Source: Hydrogenophaga sp. 2FB
GTDB lineage: Bacteria; Pseudomonadota; Gammaproteobacteria; Burkholderiales; Burkholderiaceae_C
Length of the DNA stretch: 64,000 nucleotides
Direction: 5' to 3'
NCBI RefSeq assembly: GCF_005503365.1
Contig: NZ_SCML01000017.1
Location: 1 to 64,000 of the forward strand
Positions 8,563-17,565 of the stretch are shown here, piece after piece. Every line of letters starts with the position of its first letter. The stretch's first letter is position 1. The translations under genes were made by a program, and so were the position numbers. The notes under the pieces are model-generated. The model was not told where the DNA came from and searched no databases. It saw only the letters and a list, made by a program, of their open reading frames with translations.

Positions 8563-9015
8563 ATGCGCAGCAAAACCCTCGGCTTCACGCTGCTCGAGCT
8601 GATGGTGGTGCTGGTGATCGTGGCACTGGCCACCGCCGGTGTGAGCATGGCCATGCGCGACACCGACGCCACACGGCTGGAGCGAGAAGGCCTGCGGCTG
8701 TCGGCGCTGCTCGAATCGGCGCGCGCGCAGTCGCGCACCAGCGGCCTGCCCGTGGTGTGGCGCGGCGTACCGCAGGGTTTTGAATTCATTGGTCTGCCCC
8801 AGCAGGGCAGCCGTGGCACGTCGACCGGACCGCGCCCCTGGCTGAGCCAGGACACCCAGGCGCTGGTGATCCAGCCGCCCGGGGCCCAGTCCCTGGTCCT
8901 CGGGCCAGAGCCCCTCATCCCGGCCCAGCGCCTCGTGCTGGCGCAAGGCGAGCGCAGGATCACGCTGGGCACGGACGGCCTCTCACCGTTCACCGTGCTC
9001 AGCCCCGCACCATGA
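8563..9015 (+). CDS. gspH: Type II secretion minor pseudopilin H
   Basis: A 150-residue minor pseudopilin. The N-terminus MRSKTLG-FTLLELMVVLVIV has the prepilin peptidase site and Glu+5 followed by the hydrophobic helix. The body (LEREGLRLSALLESARAQSRTSGLPVVW) matches the GspH/FimT domain. The stop overlaps the gspI start by ATGA at 9012-9015, so the two are translationally coupled. Confidence 0.93.
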   Translation: MRSKTLGFTLLELMVVLVIVALATAGVSMAMRDTDATRLEREGLRLSALLESARAQSRTSGLPVVWRGVPQGFEFIGLPQQGSRGTSTGPRPWLSQDTQALVIQPPGAQSLVLGPEPLIPAQRLVLAQGERRITLGTDGLSPFTVLSPAP

Positions 9016-9383
9016 AACGCCTCTCACGCGGATTCACCTTGATCGAGGTGTTGGTGGCGCTCGCCGTGGTGGCCATCACGCTGTCGACCGGCCTGCAGGC
9101 CACGGGTGCGCTCACGCGCGCGGCGGGACGGCAAAGCGACCAATGGCTGGCGCAGCTCTGCGCCGAAAATGAACTCACGCGGCTGCGGCTGCTGCGCCAG
9201 TTGCCCGGTACCGGCGAGAGCGATGCCGCCTGCGCGCAGGCCGGGCGCGAGATGCAGGTGCACCTGTCGGTGTTGCCCACGCCGAACCCGAACTTCCGGC
9301 GCGTGGATGCGGTGGTGGAAGCCGCGGTGGATGGCACGCGGGTGCGTCTGTTGACCCTGTCAACCATCATGGGCCGCTACTGA
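9012..9383 (+). CDS. gspI: Type II secretion minor pseudopilin I
   Basis: A 123-residue minor pseudopilin. MKRLSRG-FTLIEVLVALAVVAITLS gives the prepilin site and helix; WLAQLCAENELTRLRL is typical of GspI, which forms the pseudopilus tip complex with GspJ and GspK. It starts within the gspH stop and ends two bases before gspJ. Confidence 0.93.
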   Translation: MKRLSRGFTLIEVLVALAVVAITLSTGLQATGALTRAAGRQSDQWLAQLCAENELTRLRLLRQLPGTGESDAACAQAGREMQVHLSVLPTPNPNFRRVDAVVEAAVDGTRVRLLTLSTIMGRY

Positions 9384-9385
9384 GC

Positions 9386-10120
9386 ATGAAGAGCGCGCGC
9401 GGCTTCACCCTCATCGAGTTGCTGGTGGCGATCGTGGTCATGTCCATGCTCGCGCTGTTGAGCTGGCGTTCGCTCGACGGCATGACGCGCACGCAAACCC
9501 TCACCCAGCAGCGCGCCGACGATCTTCTGCGCATGCAGGCGGCCATGGGCCAATGGGCGACCGATCTGGACGCGCTGATCGACACCGGGGAGGTGAATCC
9601 ACTCGATTTCAATGGCCAGGTGCTGCGCATGACGCGGCGCGACAGCGGCGAAACCGGCCTGGACAGCCGCGGCATCCGCGTCGTCGCCTGGACACGCCTG
9701 ACCGGTGTGGCGCTCGCGGGCCTGCCCGTCATCTCTTCGAGCAGTAGCGCCAGCGGCCAGTGGGTGCGCTGGCAATCGGGACCCTTGCTGCGGCGCGACG
9801 AGCTGGCGCGCGCCTGGCAGCGGGCGGCCGAATGGGGCCGCGGCGCCTTGCCCTCGCAAACGGGCAATCCCGGCACCGACAGCGCCATTGCCCTGCTGGG
9901 CATCGACAACTGGCAGCTCTTCTACCACCGCGGCGAAACCTGGGGCAACCCGCAGTCTTCCACCGGCAACGAGGAGCCGGTGGGGGGCGTCGAGACCACG
10001 CCCACGGGCAGCGGCATGCCCAACGGCGTGCGCCTGGAACTGGTGCTGGGTACGGGCGAAGGCCTCAACGGCAGCCTGGTGCGCGACTGGGTGCGCCCCA
10101 CGCTGGAGGCGGGCCGGTGA
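9386..10120 (+). CDS. gspJ: Type II secretion minor pseudopilin J
   Basis: A 244-residue minor pseudopilin of the tip complex. MKSARG-FTLIELLVAIVVMSMLALLSWRSLDGM carries the cleavage site and helix; the body contains QQRADDLLRMQAAMGQWATDLDALID and the C-terminal VRLELVLGTGEG, typical of GspJ. Its stop overlaps the GTG start of gspK (GTGA at 10117-10120). Confidence 0.92.
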   Translation: MKSARGFTLIELLVAIVVMSMLALLSWRSLDGMTRTQTLTQQRADDLLRMQAAMGQWATDLDALIDTGEVNPLDFNGQVLRMTRRDSGETGLDSRGIRVVAWTRLTGVALAGLPVISSSSSASGQWVRWQSGPLLRRDELARAWQRAAEWGRGALPSQTGNPGTDSAIALLGIDNWQLFYHRGETWGNPQSSTGNEEPVGGVETTPTGSGMPNGVRLELVLGTGEGLNGSLVRDWVRPTLEAGR

Positions 10121-11103
10121 AACACAAACGCCCCCCCGCGGCGCGCCAACGCGGCGCGGCGCTGTTGCTCGCCATGCTGGTCGTCACGCTGGTGGCCACG
10201 CTGGCCGCCGCCGCGCTCTGGCAACAGTGGCGCGCCGCCGAGGTGGAGCAGGCGGAGCGGCAACGCATGCAGGCCGGCTGGATCCTCACCGGCGCGCTCG
10301 ACTGGGCGCGCCTGATCCTGCGCGAGGACGCGCGCGACAACCAGACCAGCGGCAACGCCGACCACCTGGGCGAACCCTGGGCCACGCCGCTCGAAGAGGC
10401 GCGCCTCTCCAGCTTTCTGGCCGCCGACAAGAACAACAACACCGACGACATGCGCGAAGCCTTCCTCTCCGGCGAGGTGATCGACATGCAATCGCGCATG
10501 AACTTCCTCAACATCGTGCGCACCGTGGGAAGCGGCGCGCAGGCCAAGGTGGAGCTGTCCGAGGCCGACATGCGCAGCTTCAGCAAGTTGTACGAACTGC
10601 TGGGCCTGCCGACCTCGGAACTCAATGCCGCCGCCAACGAGTTGCGCACATCCATGAGCCTGGCGCTGAACGACCCACTGCCTTCGCGCACCGCCCTGGT
10701 TCCGAAGAAGTTTTCGCAGCTGGCCTGGCTGGGCATCGGCCGTGCCAGCCTGGCCGTGCTGGAGATGCATGTGGCCGTGCTGCCCGCCCGCACCACGCTC
10801 AACCTCAACACCGCCAGCGCACAAGCGCTCTCGGCCAGCGTGCCCGACCTGGACCTGGCGCAGGCGCGCCAACTCATCGCCATGCGCGGGCGCGAGCCCT
10901 TCAAGAGCCTGGCCGACGTGACCACCGCCTTGCCCGACCTGAAGGCCCAGCTGTCCGATCTCTACCACGGTGTGCGCAGCAACCACTTCGAGGTGCGCGG
11001 GCGCCTGCGGCTGGACAACACCATCATCGAAGAGCGTTCGCTGGTGGTGCGCAACAACCTGGACGTGCGCGTGAACTGGCGCGAGCGCTTCGCCAGGCCC
11101 TGA
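10117..11103 (+). CDS. gspK: Type II secretion minor pseudopilin K
   Basis: A 328-residue pseudopilin cap protein. RQRGAALLLAMLVVTLVATLAAAAL is the characteristic GspK N-terminus, lacking the usual Glu+5. SRMNFLNIV and the SAM-like RTTLNLNTASAQALSASVPDLDLAQARQLI and FKSLADV segments are family features. The GTG start at 10117 overlaps the gspJ stop; the open frame extends further upstream, inside gspJ, but has no pseudopilin features there. Confidence 0.92.
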   Translation: MKHKRPPAARQRGAALLLAMLVVTLVATLAAAALWQQWRAAEVEQAERQRMQAGWILTGALDWARLILREDARDNQTSGNADHLGEPWATPLEEARLSSFLAADKNNNTDDMREAFLSGEVIDMQSRMNFLNIVRTVGSGAQAKVELSEADMRSFSKLYELLGLPTSELNAAANELRTSMSLALNDPLPSRTALVPKKFSQLAWLGIGRASLAVLEMHVAVLPARTTLNLNTASAQALSASVPDLDLAQARQLIAMRGREPFKSLADVTTALPDLKAQLSDLYHGVRSNHFEVRGRLRLDNTIIEERSLVVRNNLDVRVNWRERFARP

Positions 11104-11184
11104 AACATGCATGGTCGCTGACACATACAGTAACTAGAATGGTGCACTCTTGCCCCAGCAACCCTTTCGCATGACTGGATCACT

Positions 11185-12492
11185 GTGCTGATCGTCGCCC
11201 CTTCGGACTTTTCCGCCGCGCCGGCCGCAGGGCCCACCGCCCTGTTCGACTGGGCGACATCCAGCAATGGCCAGCAGATCACCGGCCATGGCCAGTGTGC
11301 TGCCTCGCTGCTGCCGCGCGACGACGACGTGGTGCTGGTGCTGCCGCCGCGCTCGGTGTCGTGGCACCGCGTGTCCCTGCCCAAGGTCGCCCAGGCCCGT
11401 CTGCGTGCCGCGCTCGACGGCCTGCTGGAAGACCGCCTGCTGGCCGACACGGCCGACCTGCACTTTGCCCTGGAGCCCGGCGGCCGCTCGGGCCAGACGG
11501 TCTGGGTTGCGGCATGCGACCGTGTCTGGCTGCGTGGCTGGCTGCAAGTCCTTGAATCCGCCAGCCGCCCGGTGGGGCGCATTGCGCCCGCTCTGTGGCC
11601 GCTGGTGCCCGCCGAAGCGCCGGGGGCCACGCCGGGCGCTTCGCGCAGCTTCGGGTTGGACGTGCCCTCCAACGTGCACTGGGCGTACAACGAAAACGGC
11701 CAGATCTGGCTGGGCAGCGCGGGCTTGCTCGGCGTGAGCTGCGCGCCCGTGCGCGAGACGCCCATGGGCAACGGCACGGCCGCCGACATGGTGGTCACCG
11801 CCCTCATGCCCCCGGCCAGCGATGCGCCGGGCGCGCCTGGTGAGTTCGACGTCTGGCTCGCCGATCCCTCGGTGGCGCAACAGGCCGAACAGGTGCTGCA
11901 ACAGCGTTTCGAACTGGTGGCCCAGCCGGCCTGGCTGCTGCGTTGCGCCCAGTCCGACTGGAACCTGGCGCAGTTCGACCTGAGCCTGTCGGCCGGCGCA
12001 CGGCGCGGCCAGCGGCTCAAGCGCAGTTTTCGGCAATGGCGCAATGCCCCGGCGTGGCGGCCGGCGCGCTGGGGCTTTGCCGCCCTGGTCGGCGTGCAAC
12101 TCGTGGGCTTGAACGCCGCCGCCTGGCACGAACGCAGCACGCTCAACGACAAACAGCAGGCCATCGTGCAGACGCTGCAGAAGAGCTTTCCGCAGGTCAC
12201 GGTGGTGCTCGACGCACCGGTGCAGATGCAGCGCGAGGTCGCGCGCCTGCAGGCGGCCAGCGGCGCACTGTCGGCGGGTGACCTCGAAACCCTGCTCGCC
12301 GCCATCGACCAGGCCGCGGCGGGCGACGCCCTGACGCCCTCGGTCATCGCCTACAACACCGGCGAAGGCCGCTTCTCGGGCTGGCGCGCCAGCGAAGAAC
12401 AACTGCGCGCGCTGCAACAGACGCTGGAACAAAGCGGCTGGCGCGCGCGCTTCGATGGCAGCGAGCTGGCCCTTCGGCCGCCGGAACTCTGA
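11185..12492 (+). CDS. gspL: Type II secretion inner-platform protein L
   Basis: A 435-residue inner-membrane protein that recruits the GspE ATPase. The N-terminal two thirds form an actin-like cytoplasmic domain (VVLVLPPRSVSWHRVSLPKVAQARLRAALDGLLEDRLLAD is the typical segment), a membrane helix lies near WRPARWGFAALVGVQLVGLNAAAW, and a ferredoxin-like periplasmic domain follows. The GTG start at 11185 gives the expected MLIV N-terminus. An 81-bp gap separates it from gspK, the largest in this part of the operon, so an internal promoter is possible. Confidence 0.9.
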   Translation: MLIVAPSDFSAAPAAGPTALFDWATSSNGQQITGHGQCAASLLPRDDDVVLVLPPRSVSWHRVSLPKVAQARLRAALDGLLEDRLLADTADLHFALEPGGRSGQTVWVAACDRVWLRGWLQVLESASRPVGRIAPALWPLVPAEAPGATPGASRSFGLDVPSNVHWAYNENGQIWLGSAGLLGVSCAPVRETPMGNGTAADMVVTALMPPASDAPGAPGEFDVWLADPSVAQQAEQVLQQRFELVAQPAWLLRCAQSDWNLAQFDLSLSAGARRGQRLKRSFRQWRNAPAWRPARWGFAALVGVQLVGLNAAAWHERSTLNDKQQAIVQTLQKSFPQVTVVLDAPVQMQREVARLQAASGALSAGDLETLLAAIDQAAAGDALTPSVIAYNTGEGRFSGWRASEEQLRALQQTLEQSGWRARFDGSELALRPPEL

Positions 12493-12502
12493 ACCGAACA
12501 CC

Positions 12503-13036
12503 GTGGCCACCACCCAACCCACCTCTCCTGTCGCCCGGTTCACACTGGCGCTGTCCGCCGCCTTGTCACGCCTGTCGCCACGCGAACGCAGCGCGGTCAC
12601 CATCGCGGCCTGGGTCATCGGCCTGGGCCTGCTCTGGTGGCTGGCGGTGGCCCCGGCCATCAACACCCTGAGTCAGGCCCCGGCACGCCATGCCCGGGTG
12701 GACACACAACTCGCACAGATGCAGCGCCTGGCCGCCACCGCCGAATCGGTGCGCGGCCAGAGCAGCGCCCAACCACCCGGGCGCGACGAAGTGCTGCGCG
12801 CGCTCGAAACCGCCACCAACGGCCTGGCCGGCACGGCACAGCTGTCCGTGCTTGGCGATCGCGTCACGATCACGCTGCGCAACACGCCGCCCGAAGCGTT
12901 GGCGCAATGGCTGACGCAGGTACGCATCAACGCCCGCCTGCTGCCATTGGAAAGCAAGATCACCCGCGAAGCCGGCAGCCCCGGGTGGAGCGGCACGCTC
13001 GTCCTGACCGGCCCCGGTCTGAGCGGCACCCCATGA
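12503..13036 (+). CDS. gspM: Type II secretion inner-platform protein M
   Basis: A 177-residue bitopic protein that partners GspL. The N-terminal LSRLSPRERSAVTIAAWVIGLGLLWWLAVAPAI is the standard GspM cytoplasmic stub plus membrane helix; the periplasmic part is a ferredoxin-like fold (VTITLRNTPPEALAQWLTQVR). A GTG at 12503 is preferred over an upstream ATG at 12455, which would overlap gspL by 38 bp. It overlaps gspN by ATGA. Confidence 0.9.
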   Translation: MATTQPTSPVARFTLALSAALSRLSPRERSAVTIAAWVIGLGLLWWLAVAPAINTLSQAPARHARVDTQLAQMQRLAATAESVRGQSSAQPPGRDEVLRALETATNGLAGTAQLSVLGDRVTITLRNTPPEALAQWLTQVRINARLLPLESKITREAGSPGWSGTLVLTGPGLSGTP

Positions 13037-13827
13037 ACGGCGTGTGGCCCGTGCGCCTGGCCTGGATCGGAGGCCTGCTCGGCCTGTTAGTGGCCTTGAT
13101 CGTCTTTGCCCCCGCCCGCTGGCTGGCCAGCAGCGTGACCTCGGCCACCAACGGCCAGTTGCAGTTGCTCAACGCGCGCGGCACGGTGTGGAACGGCCAG
13201 GCCGACGTGGTGTTCACCGGTGGCGAAGGCAGCCGCACCCAGACCGCGCTGCCCCAGGGCATGTTGTGGCGCCTGGCGCCCACGCTGGCGTCGGGCCGGC
13301 CCGCGGCGGCGCTGCGGCTCGAAGCCCCCTGCTGCACGCCCGAGCCGATGGACCTCACCCTCATCCCGCGCCTGGGCGGCGCGGAACTGCGCATCGCCAA
13401 GTCCACCAGCCTGTGGCCGGCCGAGCTGCTCGCCGGTCTGGGCACGCCCTGGAACACGCTGCGCGTGGAAGGCCAGCTCGCCCTGCACACCGACGGCATG
13501 ACGCTGCGCTGGGACCAGGGCCGCACCAGCCTGCAGGGTGAGGCCTCGGTCGAAGCCCTCGACGTCGCTTCACGCCTCTCCACCCTGCGCCCCCTGGGCA
13601 GCTACCGCATGACCATGCGCGCCGAAGCCGACGGCAACACCACCACGCTGGACCTGCAAACCCTCAGCGGCGCACTCAGGCTGCAAGGCGCCGGCAGCTG
13701 GGTCGGTGGGCGTCTGCGTTTCCAGGGTGCGGCCGAAGCCGAGCCCGGCGCCGAAACCGCATTGGGCAACCTGCTCAACATCATGGGCCGACGGCAGGGC
13801 TCGCGCTCGCTGCTCAGCATTGGCTGA
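13033..13827 (+). CDS. gspN: Type II secretion protein N
   Basis: A 264-residue GspN. A membrane helix (WIGGLLGLLVALIVFAPARWLA) is followed by ATNGQLQLLNARGTVWNGQADVVFTGG, the typical GspN start of its repeated beta domain. GspN is an accessory T2SS protein found in only some systems, with an unclear role. Translation is coupled to gspM through ATGA at 13033-13036. The frame continues upstream, inside gspM, but that part is not the gene. Confidence 0.9.
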   Translation: MNGVWPVRLAWIGGLLGLLVALIVFAPARWLASSVTSATNGQLQLLNARGTVWNGQADVVFTGGEGSRTQTALPQGMLWRLAPTLASGRPAAALRLEAPCCTPEPMDLTLIPRLGGAELRIAKSTSLWPAELLAGLGTPWNTLRVEGQLALHTDGMTLRWDQGRTSLQGEASVEALDVASRLSTLRPLGSYRMTMRAEADGNTTTLDLQTLSGALRLQGAGSWVGGRLRFQGAAEAEPGAETALGNLLNIMGRRQGSRSLLSIG

Positions 13828-13879
13828 TGACCTCATCAAGCGCCCACACGCCACCCCTCAACCAAGATACGATCCGCAC

Positions 13880-16081
13880 ATGAAACCGAACCCTCTCCGA
13901 GTCGCTCCGGGCCGTGCTGCCCACGGCGGCGTGCTCACGGTACTGGCGCTCGCTCTGTGTCTGGCATCGGGAAATGGCATTTCACAAACTGGCGCGCGCG
14001 CGGCCAGCGAGCCCGTGGTGCTCAACTTCGTGGGCGCCGAGATCGAATCGGTGGCGCGCACCATGGCCACCATCACCGGGCGCAACGTGGTGGTCGATCC
14101 GCGCGTCAAGGGCACGGTCAACCTGTCCACCGAGCGGCCCGTCTCCCCCACCGCCGCGCTCAACCAGTTCGCGGCCGTGCTGCGCCTGCAAGGTTTCTCG
14201 ATCGTCGATACCGGGGGTCTCTACAAGATCGTGCCCGAGGCCGACGCGAAGCTGCAGGGCAACGTGGTGAGCGCCGGCGCGGTCTCGGCCCTGCCCGCGT
14301 CCAACACCGTGGTCACGCAGATCTTCCGGCTCAACCACGAGTCGGCCAACAACCTCGTGCCGGTGCTGCGCCCGCTGATCGGGCCGAACAACACCATCAA
14401 CGTCAACCCCGGCAACAACTCGCTGGTCATCACCGACTACGCGGACAACCTGCAGCGCATCGGCCGCATCATCACCGCGCTCGACGTGGCCGGGGCGACC
14501 GACGTGGAGGTCATTCCACTGCAACACGCGGTGGCGGCCGACCTGGCCGCCCTGGTCACGCGCCTGATCGACCCGGCGGCCGCCGGCGGCGCGGGACAGG
14601 CCGACCCCTCGTACAAGACCACGCTGGTGGCCGAGCCCCGCAGCAACAGCCTGGTGCTGCGCGCGGCCAACCCGGCGCGCGTGGCGCTGGTGCGCGCACT
14701 GGTGGTGAAACTGGACCAACCCTCGTCGCAAAACGTGAGCGGCAACATCCACGTGGTGTACCTGAAGAACGCCGACGCCACCTCCCTGGCCGCCACGTTG
14801 CGCGCGGCCATCTCGGGTGAATCATCGGGGGGGCTCAGCGGCATCAGCAGCGGTAGCCCTCTCAACCGCGCGGGTCTGGCCCTGACGCCGACCGGCGCCA
14901 ACGCCACCTCCATGACGACCGCCAGCAACGCGGCCACGGCATCGGTGTCCCCGAGCGCCGCGCCCTCGACCGGTGGCCAGATCCAGGCCGACCCGGCCAC
15001 CAATTCGCTCATCATCACCGCGCCCGAACCGCAATACCGCCAGTTGCGCGCCGTCATCGACCAGCTCGATTCGCGCCGCGCGCAGGTGTACGTGGAAAGC
15101 CTGATCGCCGAGGTCAATGCCGAAAAGGCGGCCGAGTTCGGCATCCAGTGGCAGGGCGCGCTCGGCAACAACGGCGACCGCGTGATCGGTCTGCTCGGCA
15201 CCAACTTCGGCACCGCCGGCCGCAACATCCTCGAACTCGCCCAAGGCAACGCCACGCCAGCGCCTGGCCTCAACGCCGGCCTGGCGCGCCGCACCAACGG
15301 CGTGTACGTGCTCGGTTTCCTCGCGCGTTTCCTGCAGGAGAACGGCGAAGGCAACATCCTCTCCACCCCCAACCTGCTCACGCTGGACAACGAAGAAGCC
15401 AAGATCGTGATCGGCCAGAACGTGCCTTTCGTGACCGGCCAGTTCACCAACACCGGCGCCAACAACGGCTCGGTCAATCCGTTCCAGACCATCGAGCGCA
15501 AGGACGTGGGCCTGACGCTGCGGGTCAAGCCGCAGATCAGCGAAAACGGCACCATCAAGATGACCATCTTCCAGGAGGTCAGCAACGTGGTGGCCTCCTC
15601 GGTCAACTCGACCACAGGGCTGATCACCAACAAGCGCACCATCGAATCCACCGTGCTGGTCGACGACGGCGCCATCGTGGTGCTCGGCGGCCTGCTGCAG
15701 GACGAATACGCGGGCAACCAGGAGAAGGTCCCAGGCCTGGGCGACGTGCCCTTTGTCGGTGGCCTGTTCCGCAGCGAAACGCGCTCGCGCCGCAAAACCA
15801 ACCTCATGGTGTTCCTGCGCCCGGTGGTGATGCGCGATGCGCGCGAAACCAGCACCCTGGCACTCGATCGCTACGAGCTCATGCGCTCGGTGCAGAAGGA
15901 CTCGCAGCCCAAACAAAGCGGCGTGCTGGGCGTGAACGAATCGGCGATCATGCCGCCACAAGCGCCACCGGGCACGTTCCCCGCGAACCGCGAGGGCCAG
16001 CCGCCCGTGCGCTCGCTGGCCGACCCGCTCACGACGCCGCCGGTGAACCCGCCGCCGCAAACGCCGGCGCCGCAGCGGTGA
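13880..16081 (+). CDS. gspD: Type II secretion outer-membrane secretin
   Basis: A 733-residue secretin forming the outer-membrane channel. A signal peptide (about residues 1-40) is followed by the N0 domain (VVLNFVGAEIESVARTMATITG), N1-N3 repeats (for example VIPLQHAVAADLAALVTRLIDP), a Ser/Gly/Ala-rich loop inside N3 near residue 320, and the secretin core (RAQVYVESLIAEVNAEKAAEFGIQWQ, VPFVTGQFTN, VLGGLLQDEY, GLGDVPFVGGLFRSE). The C-terminal tail is Pro-rich. No pilotin gene was seen nearby. The ATG at 13880 is used; the frame upstream overlaps gspN. Confidence 0.96.
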   Translation: MKPNPLRVAPGRAAHGGVLTVLALALCLASGNGISQTGARAASEPVVLNFVGAEIESVARTMATITGRNVVVDPRVKGTVNLSTERPVSPTAALNQFAAVLRLQGFSIVDTGGLYKIVPEADAKLQGNVVSAGAVSALPASNTVVTQIFRLNHESANNLVPVLRPLIGPNNTINVNPGNNSLVITDYADNLQRIGRIITALDVAGATDVEVIPLQHAVAADLAALVTRLIDPAAAGGAGQADPSYKTTLVAEPRSNSLVLRAANPARVALVRALVVKLDQPSSQNVSGNIHVVYLKNADATSLAATLRAAISGESSGGLSGISSGSPLNRAGLALTPTGANATSMTTASNAATASVSPSAAPSTGGQIQADPATNSLIITAPEPQYRQLRAVIDQLDSRRAQVYVESLIAEVNAEKAAEFGIQWQGALGNNGDRVIGLLGTNFGTAGRNILELAQGNATPAPGLNAGLARRTNGVYVLGFLARFLQENGEGNILSTPNLLTLDNEEAKIVIGQNVPFVTGQFTNTGANNGSVNPFQTIERKDVGLTLRVKPQISENGTIKMTIFQEVSNVVASSVNSTTGLITNKRTIESTVLVDDGAIVVLGGLLQDEYAGNQEKVPGLGDVPFVGGLFRSETRSRRKTNLMVFLRPVVMRDARETSTLALDRYELMRSVQKDSQPKQSGVLGVNESAIMPPQAPPGTFPANREGQPPVRSLADPLTTPPVNPPPQTPAPQR

Positions 16082-16091
16082 GGCCGCGGCC

Positions 16092-17534
16092 GTGAAGTAC
16101 CCGCTGCCTTATGCCTTCGCCCGTGAGCACCACTGGCTCATCGAGGACGACGGCACCACGCTGACCCTGCTGGGCAGCAGCACGCCGGCCAGCGACTCGG
16201 GCGCGCAGACGCGGCGCCTCTCGGCGCTGTCCGAAATCCTGCGCCAGCACCCGGTGAACGACATCCGCTGGGAAAGCGGCGACGTGCTCAAGCAGCGCAT
16301 CAGCGCGGCGTACGCGCAAGGCGAATCGAGCGCGGCCGCGGTGGTGAGCGAGGTGCAAAGCGATGCCGACCTCAGCCGAATGATGCAGGACCTGCCGGCG
16401 ATCGAAGACTTGCTGGAGACCGCCGACGACGCGCCCATCATCCGCATGCTCAACGCGCTGCTCACGCAGGCCGCGCGCGACGGCGCGAGCGACATCCACA
16501 TCGAACCCTACGAACGCCATTCGAGCGTGCGCTTCCGTGTGGACGGCACCTTGCGCGAAGTGGTGCAACCCAACCGCGCGCTGCACGCCGCGCTGATCTC
16601 GCGCCTGAAGATCATGGCCGAGCTCGACATCTCCGAGAAACGCCTGCCGCAAGACGGCCGCATCTCGCTGCGCATCGGCACGCGCGCGGTCGACGTGCGC
16701 GTGTCCACCCTGCCCAGCGCGCATGGCGAACGCGCCGTGCTGCGCCTGCTCGACAAGAGCGAGAGCAAGCTCAGCCTGGAAGCCGTGGGCATGCAGGGCG
16801 ACGTGCTCGGGCGTTTTCGCAAGCTCATCGGCCAACCGCACGGCATCATCCTCGTGACCGGCCCGACCGGCTCGGGCAAGACCACCACGCTCTACGCCGC
16901 GCTGCAACGCCTGGATGCCAGCACGCAGAACATCATGACGGTGGAAGACCCGATCGAGTACGAGCTGCCCGGCGTGGGGCAGACGCAGGTGAATTCGCGC
17001 ATCGAACTCACCTTCGCCAAGGCGCTGCGCGCCATCCTGCGCCAGGACCCGGACGTGATCATGATCGGTGAGATCCGCGACTTCGAAACCGCGCAGATCG
17101 CCATCCAGGCCTCGCTCACCGGCCACCTCGTGCTCGCCACGCTGCACACCAACGACGCCCCCAGCGCCGTGACCCGCCTAACCGACATGGGCGTCGAGCC
17201 CTTCCTACTGAGTTCGTCCCTGCTGGGCGTGCTCGCGCAGCGGCTGGTGCGCAAGCTCTGCCCGCACTGCCGCCGCCAGGACGACAAGGGCCTGTGGCAC
17301 CCGGTGGGCTGCGAGCATTGCAACCAGAGTGGCTACAAGGGCCGCACTGGCATCTACGAGCTGATGGTGGCCGACGACCAGATCCGCGCGCTGATCCACA
17401 ACCGTGCCGCCGAAAGCCAGGTCTATGTGGCGGCCGAGGCTGCTGGCCTGCGCTCCATGCGTGCCGATGGTCAGCGGCTGATCGACCAAGGCGTCACTTC
17501 GCCCGAAGAGGTCATGAGCGTGACGCGCGACTGA
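16092..17534 (+). CDS. gspE: Type II secretion traffic ATPase
   Basis: A 480-residue hexameric ATPase powering pseudopilus assembly. It has the N1E domain (YAFAREHHWLI), Walker A GPTGSGKTT at about residues 257-265, the Asp box MTVEDPIEYE, Walker B DVIMIGEIRDFETA, the His box GHLVLATLHTNDA, and the zinc-binding tetracysteine CPHC...CEHC near residues 390-412. GTG start at 16092, ten bases after gspD. Confidence 0.97.
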   Translation: MKYPLPYAFAREHHWLIEDDGTTLTLLGSSTPASDSGAQTRRLSALSEILRQHPVNDIRWESGDVLKQRISAAYAQGESSAAAVVSEVQSDADLSRMMQDLPAIEDLLETADDAPIIRMLNALLTQAARDGASDIHIEPYERHSSVRFRVDGTLREVVQPNRALHAALISRLKIMAELDISEKRLPQDGRISLRIGTRAVDVRVSTLPSAHGERAVLRLLDKSESKLSLEAVGMQGDVLGRFRKLIGQPHGIILVTGPTGSGKTTTLYAALQRLDASTQNIMTVEDPIEYELPGVGQTQVNSRIELTFAKALRAILRQDPDVIMIGEIRDFETAQIAIQASLTGHLVLATLHTNDAPSAVTRLTDMGVEPFLLSSSLLGVLAQRLVRKLCPHCRRQDDKGLWHPVGCEHCNQSGYKGRTGIYELMVADDQIRALIHNRAAESQVYVAAEAAGLRSMRADGQRLIDQGVTSPEEVMSVTRD

Positions 17535-17565
17535 ACAGGCCGGCACCTACGCCCATTCGACCCAC